In this document: piece by piece, positions 1 to 6,731 of the stretch
Layout of the letters: every line of letters starts with the position of its first letter
How positions within the stretch are numbered: the stretch's first letter is position 1
Source: Pseudomonadota bacterium
GTDB taxonomy: Bacteria; BMS3Abin14
Direction of reading: 5' to 3'
Assembly (NCBI GenBank): GCA_003229755.1
Contig: QIFJ01000161.1
Coordinates: forward strand, 1-10,416
DNA length: 10,416 nucleotides
Translations under genes and position numbers: made by a program
The notes under the pieces: generated by a model
The model's database searches: none
Told to the model about the DNA's origin: nothing
What the model saw: the letters and a program-made list of their open reading frames with translations, nothing else

Positions 1-2
1 TA

Positions 3-1211
3 AAGGCCCTGGTAGCTACTACAGCTCTTGGTATGGGGTATGACAAGCCGGACCTGGGCTTTGTAGTCCACTATCAGGCAGCAGGATCGGTAGTAGCCTA
101 CTATCAGCAGGTGGGGCGCGCAGGAAGAGCAATTGAAAGTGCGCGGGGAGTTCTTCTCTCAGGCAGGGAAGACCAGGACATTCACGAATTTTTCAGAAAC
201 TCTTCTTTCCCTGATGAAGAGCATGTGGACCTGATACTTCACGCATTAGAGGATTCGGACGGCCTTTCTGTGCCGCAATTACAGCGAGTGGTTAACCTGA
301 AAAAAGGCCAGATCGAACAAGCCCTCAAATTGTTGAGTGTGGAAAACCCGGCACCGGTGATCAGGGAAGACCGGAAGTGGCTGCGTACAGCAGTCGATTT
401 TGAAATTGACCAGGAGCGCATAAATTTCCTCACTCAACAGAAAGCAAGAGAGTGGTTGGAAGTTCAGGAATATATTGGTCACCAAGAATGCCTGATGGTC
501 TTCCTCAGTGGCGCCCTCGATGACGATGATGACACTCCTTGCGGGAAGTGCAGCAACTGTTTACCCGAAAACAAACTACCGGAGACCTTCGCTGAGACTT
601 TTGGAATCGAAGCTGCGAAGTTTTTGAGACACAGTGAGATGTCTTTGAAACCGCGAATTCAAATACCCAGGGATGCCTTCCCCAAATATGGATTCAGCGG
701 ATATTTGAATCGTAATGGCCTTGAAGCAGAGACTGGACGTATATTGTCAAGATTGGGAGACGCAGGATGGGGTCGACTCGTGATGGATGGAAAGCACACC
801 AATCACTTCGATGATAAGCTGGTCGACGCCGTCTGTGAAATGTTCAGTGAGAGATGGGATCCGGACCCCCCTCCCACCTGGGTGACTTGCGTCCCGTCTT
901 TTAACTACCCGGATCTGGTCCCTGATTTTGCCAAACGGGTGGCAATGAAGCTTGGGATGCCTTTCGAGGATGTTGTGAAAAAGACTGTGCGAAACAGACC
1001 GCAGAAGCAAATGCGGAACGGTTTCTATCAGTGCCGAAATCTTGATGGTGTTTTTACCGTGGATAAAGATGTGAAAACAGAGCCCGTTCTCCTGATTGAT
1101 GATATGGTCGATTCAGGATGGACATTGACAGTAATAGCTGCTCTTTTGAGGGAAGCCGGAAGCGGGTCTGTTTCTCCCATGGCTCTGGCCACAACAGCCG
1201 CCGGAAAGTAA
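3..1211 (+). CDS. RecQ-family DNA helicase with C-terminal ComF-type phosphoribosyltransferase (5' partial)
   Basis: This is the 3' part of a gene that begins before the window; the reading frame is open from base 3. Counting residues from the ATG at 33, the sequence opens in helicase motif V (ATTALGMGYDKPD, partly before that ATG) and motif VI (YYQQVGRAGR, 23-32). It continues into the RecQ zinc subdomain with C153, C170, C173 and C176 (spacing C-x16-C-x2-C-x2-C). A winged-helix-like stretch (about 185-275) follows. The usual HRDC domain is absent. In its place residues about 280-392 resemble a ComF-type type I PRTase, with an intact PRPP-binding motif VLLIDDMVDSGWT at 352-364. The family is expected to unwind DNA 3' to 5' with ATP in the cytoplasm; what the PRTase does is unknown (PRPP or nucleotide sensing, or base transfer). 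The DprA-like gene follows after one base, so the two are surely co-transcribed. The helicase identity is firm and the PRTase assignment rests on the motif and its surroundings. Confidence 0.9.
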   Translation, partial: KALVATTALGMGYDKPDLGFVVHYQAAGSVVAYYQQVGRAGRAIESARGVLLSGREDQDIHEFFRNSSFPDEEHVDLILHALEDSDGLSVPQLQRVVNLKKGQIEQALKLLSVENPAPVIREDRKWLRTAVDFEIDQERINFLTQQKAREWLEVQEYIGHQECLMVFLSGALDDDDDTPCGKCSNCLPENKLPETFAETFGIEAAKFLRHSEMSLKPRIQIPRDAFPKYGFSGYLNRNGLEAETGRILSRLGDAGWGRLVMDGKHTNHFDDKLVDAVCEMFSERWDPDPPPTWVTCVPSFNYPDLVPDFAKRVAMKLGMPFEDVVKKTVRNRPQKQMRNGFYQCRNLDGVFTVDKDVKTEPVLLIDDMVDSGWTLTVIAALLREAGSGSVSPMALATTAAGK

Positions 1212-1212
1212 A

Positions 1213-2442
1213 ATGGAACAATTAAATCAGGACGCTCAAGCAATTCTCTTGCTCACCACCCACTTTGGGGAGAAGGGAAAAGGTGATCACAAGCCTCTCG
1301 CCCCGACCGAGTGGGGGAGGTTTGCCCGCTGGTTGGATGATCAGTCTCTCTTTCCGGGTGAACTTTTAACTGACAACAGGGAGAATCTCCTTCGAGGACT
1401 TCAGGACAACAGGATTTCTCTCGAGAGAATCGAAAGCCTTCTCAATCGGGGTACCACTTTAGCACTGAGTGTCGAAAAGTGGAGCCGGGCAGGACTCTGG
1501 ATAATCACTCGGTCTGATCCAGACTATCCCCAGAAACTGAAGAAACACCTCGGTTACAATTCTCCGCCCGTTCTTTTCGGAAGCGGTGACAGGAACATAC
1601 TGAACGCAAAGGCGATTGCTGCGGTTGGTTCAAGAAAAGTTACGGATGAAGACCTCAAATTCTCCAGGTCAATTGGCGCTCAGGCTGCGGCGTGGGCCTT
1701 TGCTTTGGTATCCGGCGGCGCCCGAGGCGTCGATGAATCATCCATGTTAGGGGCCCTGGAGGCTGAGGGAACTGCTGTCGGGATTCTGGCGGACAGCCTG
1801 CTCAAGAAGAGCACCTCGCGGATTTACCGAAGCCACATCCAGAGGAAAAATCTGGTTCTCATTTCTCCGTTTTCTCCGGAAGCTGGCTTCAACGTTGGGA
1901 ACGCGATGGGCAGGAACAAATACATCTACTGTCTTTCAGATGCAGCCGTGGTTGTTCATTCGGGGAGAACCGGGGGAACGTGGAGTGGGGCAACAGAGAA
2001 CCTCAAGAACAATTGGGTCCCACTGTGGGTCAAGAAAACAGATGACGCTGACTCCGGCAACAGTGATCTGGTGAATTTGGGTGGGAGATGGTTACCAGCA
2101 AACGTCCAGGACCTTGATCCAGATTTCCTCTTCGGGGATTCAGATGAGTTGGTGCCGGAAGAACCTCAGGTGGATGGTGGTGAGGAAACACCACAAGAGG
2201 CACACCTTAGTGGAATGTCCGTGTACGAGTTTTTCCTGATAAAACTCATGGACCGGCTGAAGGTCACCCCCCTAACCCGTAAGGAGATTCAAGATCTCTT
2301 CAATCTTACACCCGGACAACTGGATGCCTGGCTCAAAAGAGCTCTAGAGGACAAAAAGATCTCAAAGAAAAGCCGGCCTGTGCGGTATGAAATTTTCAAA
2401 GATCAAAAGAACGATCAGCTTGGTATGTTTAACTCTAAATAA
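1213..2442 (+). CDS. DprA/Smf-like DNA-processing protein with C-terminal winged helix and possible clamp-binding tail
   Basis: A 409-residue protein resembling DprA, the RecA-loading single-strand DNA protein of transformation. An N-terminal helical part (1-95) takes the place of the SAM/HhH region. The DprA signature DPDYPQKLKK begins at 102, followed by the Rossmann-fold motifs VGSRKVT (138-144), SGGARGVDESSM (167-178), GRNKYIYCLSD (233-243) and GRTGGTWSGA (251-260). A linker rich in acidic residues (300-330) leads to a winged-helix-like domain (about 336-395). The protein ends in QLGMF (402-406), which resembles a beta-clamp-binding peptide. The start follows the helicase stop by one base and has GGAAAG four bases upstream. 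This divergent sequence, coupled to a RecQ-PRTase gene, is unlikely to be the housekeeping competence dprA. PRTase plus DprA-like pairs are known from ShosTA, so a defence or toxin-antitoxin role is possible. That link is inference. Confidence 0.88.
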   Translation: MEQLNQDAQAILLLTTHFGEKGKGDHKPLAPTEWGRFARWLDDQSLFPGELLTDNRENLLRGLQDNRISLERIESLLNRGTTLALSVEKWSRAGLWIITRSDPDYPQKLKKHLGYNSPPVLFGSGDRNILNAKAIAAVGSRKVTDEDLKFSRSIGAQAAAWAFALVSGGARGVDESSMLGALEAEGTAVGILADSLLKKSTSRIYRSHIQRKNLVLISPFSPEAGFNVGNAMGRNKYIYCLSDAAVVVHSGRTGGTWSGATENLKNNWVPLWVKKTDDADSGNSDLVNLGGRWLPANVQDLDPDFLFGDSDELVPEEPQVDGGEETPQEAHLSGMSVYEFFLIKLMDRLKVTPLTRKEIQDLFNLTPGQLDAWLKRALEDKKISKKSRPVRYEIFKDQKNDQLGMFNSK

Positions 2443-2469
2443 GGGATACGAATACTATGGGGAACCAAT

Positions 2470-2530
2470 GGGGTCAGGTCTCGCTTTTCAACCTTTCCGC
2501 AGAAAAGGTATAAAGGTGAGGGCTGACCCC
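2470..2530. repeat. 61-bp GGGGTCAG palindromic hairpin element
   Basis: Two 27-base arms (2470-2496 and 2504-2530) surround a 7-base loop, CCGCAGA. The outer eight bases, GGGGTCAG and CTGACCCC, are perfectly complementary. In total 21 of 27 positions pair and three more can form G-U wobbles, so a transcript crossing the gap would fold. It lies between the DprA-like and exonuclease genes, inside what otherwise looks like one operon. Sequences starting GGGGTCAG are, from memory, typical of mobile REP-like elements moved by Y1/RAYT transposases; no transposase is present here. Confidence 0.75.
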
Positions 2531-2551
2531 TATGTCTTCCTGGAATGGAAT

Positions 2552-2555
2552 GGAG
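2552..2555 (+). promoter_or_regulatory. Shine-Dalgarno GGAG that decides the exonuclease start
   Basis: GGAG ends seven bases before the ATG at 2563. The upstream in-frame ATG at 2545 has no comparable site and would put this sequence inside the gene, so 2563 is preferred. Confidence 0.6.
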
Positions 2556-2562
2556 TATTTTA

Positions 2563-3183
2563 ATGGCCGATACTGTCATAGTATTCGATTTTGAAACGAC
2601 CGGACTCTTGCCTGACCATGGTGCGAGGGTTACCGAGGTTGCAGCCGTGTCCATTAGTAAGGGCAAGATAATCGATGAGTTTCAGAGTCTCATGAACGCA
2701 GGTGTGACCATTCCTCCATTTATCGAATATTATACCGGAATTACAAACCAGATGATCAGAAATGCTCCCCCTGTCCAGGAAGTTATGGGTTGTTTCGCTG
2801 AGTTTATTGGAAGCAATACACTGGTGGCGCATAACGCAGGCTTTGATCGAAAGTTTCTGGACTCGGAATTCTCCAGGATCGAAAAAAGACGTAATCAGAA
2901 TATTTGCTGCTCGATGAGAGTTGCCAGAAGGGTTTATCCACAGGCACCCAATCACAAGCTTGGCACCCTGGCTGCCTATGCGGGCGTAGAGGTCAAGGGA
3001 CGGCATCATAGAGCTCTTACCGACGCGATGATGACAACGGGACTGTGGCTGAAAATGATCGAGGAACTCAGGCTACGTTTTCAGTTGAGCCATGTTTCAA
3101 TCAACCTGATGTACGATATTCAGGAAATTCACACAAAATCCCTTCATACTTATATGTCCAAAAGACTCAAGGTAAAATCTTAG
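2563..3183 (+). CDS. DEDDh 3'-5' exonuclease (DnaQ / Pol III epsilon-like)
   Basis: A 206-residue stand-alone DnaQ-fold exonuclease expected to remove nucleotides from 3' ends of DNA (or RNA) with two metal ions. All catalytic residues are visible: D9 and E11 in VFDFETTG (Exo I), D95 in AHNAGFD (Exo II), and H149 with D154 in HRALTDA (Exo III, spacing H-x4-D). The domain fills residues 3-165. The last 40 residues are a basic tail with no recognised motif. The length is close to the isolated exonuclease core. The start at 2563 is chosen for its GGAG site and because family members begin just before the DFET motif; an ATG at 2545 would add six residues. It follows the DprA-like gene by 120 bases that contain a hairpin element, so it probably belongs to the same functional cassette. 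Its TAG stop is the first three bases of a 77-bp repeat. Confidence 0.9.
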   Translation: MADTVIVFDFETTGLLPDHGARVTEVAAVSISKGKIIDEFQSLMNAGVTIPPFIEYYTGITNQMIRNAPPVQEVMGCFAEFIGSNTLVAHNAGFDRKFLDSEFSRIEKRRNQNICCSMRVARRVYPQAPNHKLGTLAAYAGVEVKGRHHRALTDAMMTTGLWLKMIEELRLRFQLSHVSINLMYDIQEIHTKSLHTYMSKRLKVKS

Positions 3184-3334
3184 GATAGTTTTTGTGTCAG
3201 AGTATGCATTATGACATTACGGAGCTGGTCTGTCCGGAATGACATTATTCATACTCATAGGATAGTTTTTGTGTCAGAGTATGCATTATGACATTACTGA
3301 GCTGGTCTGTCCGGAATGACATTATTCATACTCA
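3181..3334 (+). repeat. 77-bp direct tandem duplication containing the GTGTCAGAGTATGCAT palindrome
   Basis: Units 3181-3257 and 3258-3334 are identical except at unit position 41 (G in the first, T in the second). Each holds GTGTCAGAGTATGCAT (3194 and 3271) and an imperfect inverted partner ending CATACTC, which pair at 16 of 19 positions around a loop containing GCTGGTCTG. After the second unit, TGACACCC (3347-3354) looks like a displaced complement of the GGTGTCA tip. The unit boundary falls exactly on the TAG stop codon of the exonuclease gene. The rest of the gap to 3470 holds only a possible promoter. Confidence 0.85.
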
Positions 3335-3430
3335 GGTACCGTTAGATGACACCCAATGATCTAAGGTCTTATTGCCAATTACTGCCTGGTTCTGCTAGTT
3401 TCCTTCTTTACCATCATTATCATCGGCAGC

Positions 3431-3439
3431 TGTTACAAT
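3431..3439 (+). promoter_or_regulatory. Possible extended -10 promoter element for the GHKL ATPase gene
   Basis: TGTTACAAT matches an extended -10 (TGn followed by TACAAT, five of six against TATAAT). It would start transcription about 25 bases before the ATG at 3471. No good -35 hexamer lies at 16-18 bases, which an extended -10 can tolerate. It is outside the tandem repeat. Confidence 0.35.
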
Positions 3440-3460
3440 ACGGCCGTCGGTTACTATGCT

Positions 3461-3467
3461 GGAGGAG
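3461..3467 (+). promoter_or_regulatory. Strong Shine-Dalgarno GGAGGAG for the GHKL ATPase
   Basis: The GGAGG part ends five bases before the ATG at 3471. This favours 3471 over the in-frame ATG at 3456, whose reading would run through the site. Confidence 0.65.
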
Positions 3468-3470
3468 TCC

Positions 3471-4955
3471 ATGAACCAGAAGCAAAAAACCATTCCGGTG
3501 ACGGTGGACAAAAGCCACCTGATTGCTATCGGCGAACAGCTCTATACAAGGAGTATTGAGCTCATCAGGGAGTTTATCAACAACTCCTACGATGCCGACG
3601 CTACTGAGGTCAGGGTGTCGGTGGACGATGACCATATAGTCATCTGGGATAACGGTGGCGGGATGGACTTCGACGGCCTGGTCCAGTACTTCAACATCGG
3701 CTCCCCGGAAAAAAAACTGCTTAAAAATTCACCGCGTTTTAACAGGGACCTGATCGGTCAGTTCGGCATCGGCAAGTTCGCAGCCCTGACCACGGGAAAA
3801 AAGTTCGAGGTTTCCACCCAGCGAGGCGATTTCGCCGCCACAGTGGTCTTCGACAAGAAGTCCTGGGAGTCAACCCCGGAACAATGGACCCTGCCTATCC
3901 GTGTTCACGATCCCGATCCGGCACGGGGAGACGGGGTCACCGTCACTATTTCGAAACTCAAAAAAAACTTCTCTCCGGAGGACCTGGAAAGGGTCATCAC
4001 CGAGAGCGTTCCCATCCGCGCGCCCCATTTTCGTGTCCTGCTCAACGATAAGGAGGTCCGTCCCCGGGAGTTTTCAGGGCACCGGATACCCTTCATGGAA
4101 GGTACCGAGTACGGGCTCATCCACGGGGAGATCTTTATACTGCCCGAATCGAGGAGCAGTACCAGGGACATGGGAATCCAGGTAAGGGTAAAGGGGGTCC
4201 TGGTAAAGAGGGAGATGTTCGGCATGGAGACCTGGGGCGGGGACGCGGCTCGGATAAGGGGTGAGATTAACGCTGACTTTCTTACCATTACCAGCGACAG
4301 GGGCGGGTTTGTCATCGATACCCCGGAGTACGCCCTTTTCATGGAAACTGCCTATCGTGTCATGGAAGAGGCACAGAGGGCACTGAAGACCCTGAGTAGC
4401 CGGAAGGAAAAAAACCGTTACAGGAGGGTCCTGAAGGAAGCCCTCATCAGGATCCAGGAAGCCCTGGCGAGGAACCCGGAGATCTCTCCTTTTGGCCCGG
4501 TACCCTTTGGCGATGAGAGCAGCGCCGATGGCGAACCCGCCGTGATAGAGAGCGCGCAAGAGGTTCAGGAGGAGCCATCTGTTGAGGAAGTAACTTCATC
4601 ACCAGGAGAACAGGATTCCGAAGAAAAAGATGATGAAAAAAGGGAGCCAACAGTTCGCCGTCTCACCCCCAGGGCTGTTATTCAGAAGATCAAGCTTGGA
4701 CAAATGGGGATCACCTGCTGTCTGGACCACTTCGGCGCCGACGGCCCCGAGTGCTTCACTGAGAGCAACGTTATCTATATCAACCAGGATCATCCGCTTT
4801 ACCGCCGGGAGATGCGGAAAAGGGACACTCACATTATGCACATCTCGCGACTTCTGACCCAGGAGATCGCCATAATCGGGCAACCCACCGACCCCAGACG
4901 CGCCTACGATCTTCAGAGCCGCCTTCTCAAGGACGCTTTTGAGGAGGAGAAATAA
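3471..4955 (+). CDS. GHKL (Hsp90/MutL-type) ATPase with acidic linker and unfamiliar C-terminal domain
   Basis: A 494-residue soluble protein. Its N-terminal half carries the Bergerat ATP-binding fold: the N box ELIREFINNSYDADA (E34, N38), the G1 box DNGGGMD (60-66), the G2 box GQFGIGKFA (97-104) and a GVTVTI strand (155-160). A second domain of about 180-300 probably corresponds to the S5-like transducer that follows GHKL domains in Hsp90, MutL and MORC. A helical stretch (295-335) leads to a strongly acidic, low-complexity linker (347-392). The C-terminal 100 residues (about 393-494), with CCLDHFGADGPEC and a YINQDHPLY motif, form a domain I do not recognise. Such proteins close ATP-dependently as dimeric clamps; here neither substrate nor partner is known. 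It lacks a histidine-kinase phosphoacceptor domain and a receiver neighbour, so a sensor kinase is unlikely. It stands alone: repeats separate it from the upstream cassette and the next gene is convergent. Confidence 0.85.
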   Translation: MNQKQKTIPVTVDKSHLIAIGEQLYTRSIELIREFINNSYDADATEVRVSVDDDHIVIWDNGGGMDFDGLVQYFNIGSPEKKLLKNSPRFNRDLIGQFGIGKFAALTTGKKFEVSTQRGDFAATVVFDKKSWESTPEQWTLPIRVHDPDPARGDGVTVTISKLKKNFSPEDLERVITESVPIRAPHFRVLLNDKEVRPREFSGHRIPFMEGTEYGLIHGEIFILPESRSSTRDMGIQVRVKGVLVKREMFGMETWGGDAARIRGEINADFLTITSDRGGFVIDTPEYALFMETAYRVMEEAQRALKTLSSRKEKNRYRRVLKEALIRIQEALARNPEISPFGPVPFGDESSADGEPAVIESAQEVQEEPSVEEVTSSPGEQDSEEKDDEKREPTVRRLTPRAVIQKIKLGQMGITCCLDHFGADGPECFTESNVIYINQDHPLYRREMRKRDTHIMHISRLLTQEIAIIGQPTDPRRAYDLQSRLLKDAFEEEK

Positions 4956-5009
4956 TAACCCCCTGAAATTGAGGGTCGGATCTTGCGGGGTTGTTGCCAA
5001 AATGTGTGG

Positions 5010-5021
5010 GGTGTCAGAGTA
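5010..5021 (+). repeat. Degenerate fragment of the GTGTCAGAGTA repeat family
   Basis: GGTGTCAGAGTA matches the tip of the family seen at 3194, 6711 and 9004, but diverges after 12 bases into a different palindrome (ACAGATCTGT). It sits in the convergent gap 4956-5103, which otherwise shows no clear terminator or gene. Confidence 0.4.
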
Positions 5022-5103
5022 CACAGATCTGTTCACATCCTTACTTAAAGACCATTTTTATGGATACATTTGTACAAGGAGCCGGAAAGGAAAAAGGAGG
5101 GTC

Positions 5104-6588
5104 TCAGGCCCTGCTGGAAATTCGCGCCTTTTCCATGGCCTGCCGGATGTCGGGAAATCTGCTCTTCAGGTCCGCGCTGACAGCAAGAAAGCCGTTTCTT
5201 GACAGGAGTTTCAACGCTTTCAGATAGAAACGGTTCTGACGCTTCCAATGAGCGTTCACGCGCCTCGCGTAGATGTAGACCGCCGTTCGTTTGAACTTCA
5301 GTTTCACAAGGTTCGCCAGGCTGCGCGGCCAGGAATAGAACCGCCAGTGAGACCGAAGCTGCTTTTTCTGTAATTTCCGGGGGTTGAGGTTCCTGGGCGT
5401 GAACACGACGTGGTGCCCATCGTAAAGACTCCAGTTGGACAGGAAGATCCGGTCCTCTTCCGTGAGACGCCTGAGGAGTCTGGTTCCCGGTAAAGGCGTA
5501 AGAATGAGGAACTGGGCTGTGGCTACCGGCGCTCTCTTGGCGAACCGCAGCGTGGCATTGAGATCCCGCGGTTGGTCGGAGTCGAAGCCCAATATGAACA
5601 TCCCGTGGATATCGATCCCGGCTCTGCGGAAGGTGCCAGCAGCGCTGAACATTTCGTCCAGCGACTGGGACTTGCCACACTCGTCAAGGGCCTTCTGGTT
5701 CACCGACTCGAAGCCGATGCAGACCGTCCGGCATCCGGCCCGGCGCATGAGATCCACAAGGTTTCGGTCGCGAGCGACCTCCAGCCTCACCTGGGTGGTC
5801 CAGGTTATGTCCAGGCCCGATTCGATGATGAGGCTGCAAATTTCCCGGGCGTGGTTTCTGTCGGCGGTAAAATTGTCGTCGCAGAAAAAAAATGAGGTAC
5901 TCAGGTCGCGGTACGCAACCAGTTCCTTTATGATGTTTTCCGGACTTCGCTTTCGAAGGTTACGGCCGAACATTACGGTGACCGAACAGAAGTCGCAGTC
6001 GTAGGGGCATCCCCTGGTGGTTTGGATGGGGATAAACCGGTTGGCGACCGAACCGCCCCTGATGTACCCGTGGATGAGGGACAGGTCAGGCGCCGGCAGT
6101 ACATCGAGGTCCACCGGTTTTCCCGGAAGGGAGTTGTGGAACGTGTGGTCCCCTGCCCGCCAGGACAGGCCTGGTACGTTACCGAGATCATCACCTTCCT
6201 CAAAATGCCGGGCCAACGCCAGGATGGGGTCTTCTCCCTCTCCTCGAATCACCATATCAGCATGTTCGAGCCCCTCTTCAGGTAAAAAAGTCACGTGAGA
6301 CCCGCCCAGTACGACCGGGATACCAGACTCGCGGATTTCCCTGGAAAGGGCGTAGGCCCTGGGAGCAGTGGAGGTGGTTGTGGATATGCCCACAAGGTCC
6401 GCCCGAAGAACCTGGTCGAAAGAGATGTCGGCTACTTCTTCCACGAACACCTGAGCCTCCCACCCCCTGTCGCGAAGAATTGTTGCCAGGAGCACGGTCC
6501 CAAGACGCGGCAAGGCGTAACGGGAATATATATGCGTGTTAAGGGGCTTCGGTTCGAGAAAAACTGCCCGCAAAGGTCTGGTATTCAC
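5104..6588 (-). CDS. B12-binding-domain radical SAM protein
   Basis: A 494-residue enzyme of the cobalamin-binding radical SAM class. Residues about 5-135 form the N-terminal B12-binding-like Rossmann domain, with the GGSHVTFLPEE (95-105) and RGEGE signatures. The domain lacks an obvious DxHxxG lower-ligand motif, as is common in this class. The radical SAM core follows with C194, C198 and C201 in RGCPYDCDFCSV, which hold the 4Fe-4S cluster that cleaves S-adenosylmethionine. The pattern RKRSPENIIKEL and the FCDDNFTA strand are typical of the group. The C-terminus (about 380-494) has the YDGHHVVFTPRNLNP pattern of a DUF4070-like extension. Substrate is unknown; relatives methylate or rearrange lipids, cofactors and peptides. 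The GTG at 6588 is chosen because GGAGG lies six bases before it; a GTG at 6603 would add five residues and cover that site. There is no co-directional neighbour close by, so it is likely monocistronic. Confidence 0.92.
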   Translation of the reverse strand: MNTRPLRAVFLEPKPLNTHIYSRYALPRLGTVLLATILRDRGWEAQVFVEEVADISFDQVLRADLVGISTTTSTAPRAYALSREIRESGIPVVLGGSHVTFLPEEGLEHADMVIRGEGEDPILALARHFEEGDDLGNVPGLSWRAGDHTFHNSLPGKPVDLDVLPAPDLSLIHGYIRGGSVANRFIPIQTTRGCPYDCDFCSVTVMFGRNLRKRSPENIIKELVAYRDLSTSFFFCDDNFTADRNHAREICSLIIESGLDITWTTQVRLEVARDRNLVDLMRRAGCRTVCIGFESVNQKALDECGKSQSLDEMFSAAGTFRRAGIDIHGMFILGFDSDQPRDLNATLRFAKRAPVATAQFLILTPLPGTRLLRRLTEEDRIFLSNWSLYDGHHVVFTPRNLNPRKLQKKQLRSHWRFYSWPRSLANLVKLKFKRTAVYIYARRVNAHWKRQNRFYLKALKLLSRNGFLAVSADLKSRFPDIRQAMEKARISSRA

Positions 6589-6594
6589 AACATG

Positions 6595-6599
6595 CCTCC
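6595..6599 (-). promoter_or_regulatory. Shine-Dalgarno GGAGG for the radical SAM gene
   Basis: On the minus strand GGAGG is followed by six bases and GTG at 6588. This spacing supports 6588 over the GTG at 6603. Confidence 0.6.
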
Positions 6600-6623
6600 A
6601 CACACCTTGTTTGGGCTTTTTTT

Positions 6624-6643
6624 ATGGGGTCAGACCTGGAATA
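6624..6643 (+). repeat. GGGGTCAGACC repeat-element end
   Basis: The stretch ATGGGGTCAGACCTGGAATA shares its GGGGTCAG tip with the hairpin at 2470 but then differs (ACCTGGAATA rather than GTCTCG). I recognise this as a common end of REP-like elements in related genomes. No matching CTGACCCC arm follows. Together with the inverted GTGTCAGAG copy at 6711-6731 it frames a 107-base composite in the radical SAM leader. Confidence 0.5.
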
Positions 6644-6669
6644 CTTCAGATCGTAGCCTGTTTTCCTAC

Positions 6670-6699
6670 AGTTTAGCAGAGTTTGAGCCGTGCTGTCAG
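6670..6699 (-). promoter_or_regulatory. Possible promoter of the radical SAM gene
   Basis: Minus strand: -35 CTGACA (6699-6694, five of six), an 18-base spacer, and -10 TAAACT (6675-6670, four of six) preceded by TGC as in an extended -10. Transcription would start near 6663, giving a leader of about 75 bases that includes the GGGGTCAGACC element. Confidence 0.35.
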
Positions 6700-6710
6700 G
6701 CAATTTACAT

Positions 6711-6731
6711 CATAATGCATACTCTGACACC
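6711..6731 (-). repeat. GGTGTCAGAGTATGCAT repeat copy
   Basis: Minus-strand copy of the family core, read on the plus strand as CATAATGCATACTCTGACAC followed by C. It matches the copies at 3194, 3271 and 9004-9099. It lies just beyond the stop codon of the M48 peptidase gene. Confidence 0.75.

Noticed and set aside
1213..2442. Housekeeping competence gene dprA
   Set aside because: The Rossmann motifs match, but the divergent N-terminus, the clamp-like tail and tight coupling to a RecQ-PRTase gene argue for a specialised paralogue.
2545..2562. Upstream ATG of the exonuclease gene
   Set aside because: It has no ribosome binding site, while GGAG is well placed for the ATG at 2563, and family members begin just before the DFET motif.
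2560..3009. 149-codon open frame opposite the exonuclease gene
   Set aside because: No motifs; the plus strand encodes all DEDDh catalytic residues over the same bases.
3181..3334. Possible CRISPR-like array
   Set aside because: The two units are contiguous and there are no unique spacers; the same applies to the 34-bp repeat at 9039-9107. Both are tandem copies of a palindromic element.
4958..4991. Possible terminator hairpin (AACCCC paired with GGGGTT) between the convergent genes
   Set aside because: The stem is six bases with a 22-base loop and no following T-run on either strand, too weak to call.
5045..5680. Long minus-strand open frame overlapping the 3' half of the radical SAM gene
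   Set aside because: It has a low-complexity, arginine- and proline-rich translation with no recognisable domain, and it overlaps a gene with clear catalytic motifs. It is a frame shadow.
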